In this document: piece by piece, positions 5,752 through 7,135 of the stretch
Layout of the letters: every line of letters begins with the position of its first letter
How positions within the stretch are numbered: the stretch's first letter is position 1
Assembly (NCBI GenBank): GCA_002688165.1
Contig: NZCB01000022.1
Location: 1 to 7,135 of the forward strand
From: Candidatus Pacearchaeota archaeon
GTDB lineage: Archaea > Nanobdellota > Nanobdellia > Pacearchaeales > GW2011-AR1
DNA: 7,135 nt
Reading direction: 5' to 3'
Position numbers and translations under genes: made by a program
Notes under the pieces: model-generated
The model's input: the letters and a program-made list of their open reading frames with translations, nothing else
The model's database searches: none
Told to the model about the DNA's origin: nothing

Positions 5752-5904
5752 TTTGTATGAGTTAAAAACCTCTCACAAATGTTTTTCAAATCTACAAATT
5801 GCTTAAATTTGTATGAGTTAAAAACCTCTCACAAATGTTTTTCAAATCTACAAATTGCTTAAATTTGTATGAGTTAAAAACCTTTCACAAAGGTTTTTAA
5901 AGCT
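5752..5904. repeat. 56-bp tandem repeat, two identical copies plus a diverged third
   Basis: Copy 1 (5752-5807) and copy 2 (5808-5863) are identical over all 56 bases. Copy 3 (5864-5904) keeps about 41 bases with four substitutions and then merges into the uS10 promoter. Each unit starts TTTGTATGAG and ends GCTTAAA. Inside the unit and across its border, TACAAATT and AATTTGTA form an 8-bp inverted repeat with a five-base loop. The array fills most of the 199-bp gap between the membrane protein and uS10. No open reading frame of note or RNA gene was seen in this gap. Confidence 0.9.
5874..5900. promoter_or_regulatory. Perfect 12-bp palindrome over the uS10 promoter
   Basis: TTAAAAACCTTT (5874-5885) and AAAGGTTTTTAA (5889-5900) are perfect inverted repeats around CAC. 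The right arm is itself the BRE (AAAGG) and TATA (TTTTTAAA) of uS10, centred 26 bases before the ATG at 5924. The left arm is the same promoter pointing the other way. Binding of a dimeric regulator here would block the TATA box. In copies 1 and 2 of the repeat the corresponding arms are imperfect (CCTCT and AATG in place of CCTTT and AAGG). Confidence 0.6.
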
Positions 5905-5923
5905 ATTTTTTCATCTTATTAAC

Positions 5924-6232
5924 ATGTCAAAAGTAAGAATAAAGCTGAAAAGTATGAAGATTGAAGATCTTAACAAGATCTGTAGCCAGATCTCAGATAT
6001 AGCTAGCAAACTAGGGGTACCCATAAGCGGACCCATCCCATTACCAACTAAGAAACTTAAGATAACAACAAGAAAATCACCTTGTGGAGATGGAACAGCC
6101 ACTTTTGATAATTACGAGATGAGAATACATTCTAGAGTAATCGATTTACCAGCAGATGATAGAGTTTTACATTCTGTAATGAGATTATATGTTCCAAGGA
6201 ACATTACAATAAAGATTGAGATGAAGGATTAG
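5924..6232 (+). CDS. rps10: 30S ribosomal protein uS10 (archaeal type), 102 residues
   Basis: This is a full-length archaeal/eukaryal-type S10 (eS20-like) of the small subunit head. Diagnostic blocks are clear: RIKLKS at 5-10, SGPIPLPTK at 35-43, TTRKSPxGxGTAT at 48-60, YEMRIHSR at 64-71, and the C-terminal strand around 93-101. Length matches the family. In many archaea this gene follows elongation factor 1A. Here the upstream neighbour is an unrelated membrane protein and the gene has its own promoter after a repeat array, so it is transcribed alone. No Shine-Dalgarno precedes the ATG, and a leaderless mRNA is expected. Downstream it converges with the Gly/Cys-rich gene, 81 bases away. Confidence 0.97.
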   Translation: MSKVRIKLKSMKIEDLNKICSQISDIASKLGVPISGPIPLPTKKLKITTRKSPCGDGTATFDNYEMRIHSRVIDLPADDRVLHSVMRLYVPRNITIKIEMKD

Positions 6233-6313
6233 ACAAAATTTAAATCAATAGTCTCTAAATATCCTAAAATATAATTCTAAGTAATATTCGGCCCTCTTTG
6301 TTATCATAGTTTT

Positions 6314-7135
6314 TTAAGATTTTTTACATATACACCCTCTAGCAAACATTGTGCAACGACTGCCCTCCCCACAACTACCTTCGCACGCACCATTCTTAAA
6401 CTCACATTTTCCATTTTCCTCATCCTCCCCCTCTCCCTCATTTTCAATACATGCACCTGCACTACATACCAAATCTCCTAAACACTCTGAATCTCCTCCA
6501 TCTTCCATCCACCATCTACATTCCCATCCACCACCACTTCCCCCGCCCCCCCCACTTCCCCCCCCCCCCCCCCCTCCCCCCCCCCCCACCACTTCCCCCG
6601 CCACCACCACTTCCCCCAGCTCTATCCCCACTTTCACCACCACTTCCTCCAAATGCCAGATTTACACTGACCTTTCCTGTTCGAATATCTGTTTTTAACT
6701 CAATTGTAGATTTTTCATTTGTATTATCTTTGGGAGAAATAGCCATAAATTGACTTATTTCTACTGTTTTCCTACCGTCAAAATCCACAACTTTTTTTTC
6801 AACTGTAACTACTTCAGCTAATTCAATTGGTTCTCTAAGAGAGCATGATCTTAATTCAGTTACCTCTATCCCACTATCTTTTCCAGTACATGTCCATTTT
6901 TGTTTTCCAGTCATACTTACTTCATCACTCATCAAATTGACACCCCTTAGATCAGATCCACAAGCACCCAATTTACAATCAAATTCTTCTTCAAATTCTT
7001 CAAATAATTTTTCTTCAAATTCTTCTTGGAAATCTTCCATCTCCCTCTCTTCAGCAACATTATCCTCTGTATCAAGATCTACACTAGGATCAACTCCTGG
7101 ATCACTACCATCAGGACTACTTCCACTTCCACCAC
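6314..7135 (-). CDS. 3' part of a Gly-rich, Cys-rich probable surface protein, frame-shifted in a poly-G tract
   Basis: The frame is open from the window edge (reading SGSSPDGSDPG..., so the true start lies beyond 7135). It reads through an acidic E/F-rich stretch (FEEKLFEEFEEEF), then a domain with 'ACGSD...KWTCTGKD...LRSC' and several beta strands (to about 6660), then a Gly/Ser linker. In that frame it would stop at 6516 after junk-like Trp/Gly codons. Skipping one base inside 6558-6587 gives instead SGGGGGSGGGWEC and a C-terminal region with ten cysteines ending CICKKS at TAA 6314. Both halves look like genuine coding sequence, so they are one gene. The W-x-C-x-G pattern faintly recalls an Ig-like module of bacterial surface proteins. 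Secretion is inferred from the Cys/Gly-rich composition. Function is unknown. The frame change is either an assembly error or phase variation. Confidence 0.65.
6533..6611 (-). repeat. Duplicated Gly-Ser module flanking G12 and G17 homopolymers
   Basis: On the minus strand a 24-base module (6611-6588, encoding SGGGGGSG) recurs at 6556-6533 with two T-to-G changes. Between the copies are 12 G (6587-6576), one A, and 17 G (6574-6558). The second copy also contains an eight-G run. Such tracts are very prone to slippage and to misreading, and the frame of the gene changes within them. Confidence 0.8.

Noticed and set aside
5752..5904. CRISPR-like array
   Set aside because: The whole 56-bp unit is repeated without unique spacers, there are under three copies, and no cas gene is near.
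5965..5993. Three AGATCT hexamers within 29 bases in uS10
   Set aside because: They fall at different codon positions within the uS10 coding sequence and are readily explained by its codons; nothing suggests a separate function.
5911..6102. Minus-strand frame of 63 codons over uS10
   Set aside because: It is antisense to a highly conserved ribosomal gene and has no start signals.
6351..6753. Proline/histidine-rich open frames on the plus strand
   Set aside because: They are the complement of the Gly-rich, Cys-rich minus-strand gene, produced by the C-rich tract. They lack a promoter or ribosome binding site and read as low-complexity Pro/Ser.

Overview
The window looks like a stretch of an AT-rich archaeal chromosome, most plausibly a DPANN-type lineage such as Woesearchaeota or Pacearchaeota; the lineage is an inference. 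Direct support for Archaea: an archaeal/eukaryal-type ribosomal protein uS10 of 102 residues, two tRNA genes without encoded CCA, and repeated BRE/TATA-like boxes centred 25-27 bases upstream of start codons, which imply leaderless mRNAs. Genes are short, tightly packed and on both strands.

Layout. 1-75 (-): the first 25 codons of an unidentified gene. 180-335 (+): a 51-residue zinc-ribbon protein with its own promoter. 339-482: intergenic DNA with a nested inverted-repeat structure and a perfect hairpin that abuts the 3' end of tRNA-Gly(GCC) (483-554, -). 634-3346 (+): a two-gene overlapping operon of a many-spanning DUF2339-like membrane protein and a signal-peptide-bearing protein with a discoidin-like domain, thrombospondin type 3-like calcium repeats and a C-terminal membrane anchor. 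3385-3840 (-): a DUF2391-like membrane protein. 3881-3952 (-): tRNA-Val(UAC) with a strange T-loop. 3979-5194 (-): a circularly permuted YlqF/YawG-type ribosome-assembly GTPase followed, one base later, by a small membrane protein with a lysine-rich tail. 5272-5724 (+): a four-span membrane protein of unknown function, divergent from the GTPase. 5752-5904: a 56-bp tandem repeat running into the promoter of uS10 (5924-6232, +). 6314-7135 (-): the 3' part of a large glycine- and cysteine-rich, probably secreted protein, whose reading frame switches inside a G12-A-G17 tract.

How the genes fit together: two themes appear. One is translation (uS10, GTPase, two tRNAs, perhaps the zinc ribbon). The other is the cell envelope (DUF2339, TSP3/discoidin protein, DUF2391, small membrane proteins, Gly/Cys-rich surface protein). 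First genes of transcription units have TATA boxes about 26 bases before the ATG. The two genes that follow another gene closely instead have a GGAGGT Shine-Dalgarno sequence 12-13 bases before the ATG, inside the preceding gene. I see no CRISPR array, insertion sequence or recognisable defence system. The most unusual items are the swapped 54/58 pair in tRNA-Val, the repeat/palindrome array at the uS10 promoter, the poly-G frame switch, and the structured element at 339-418.
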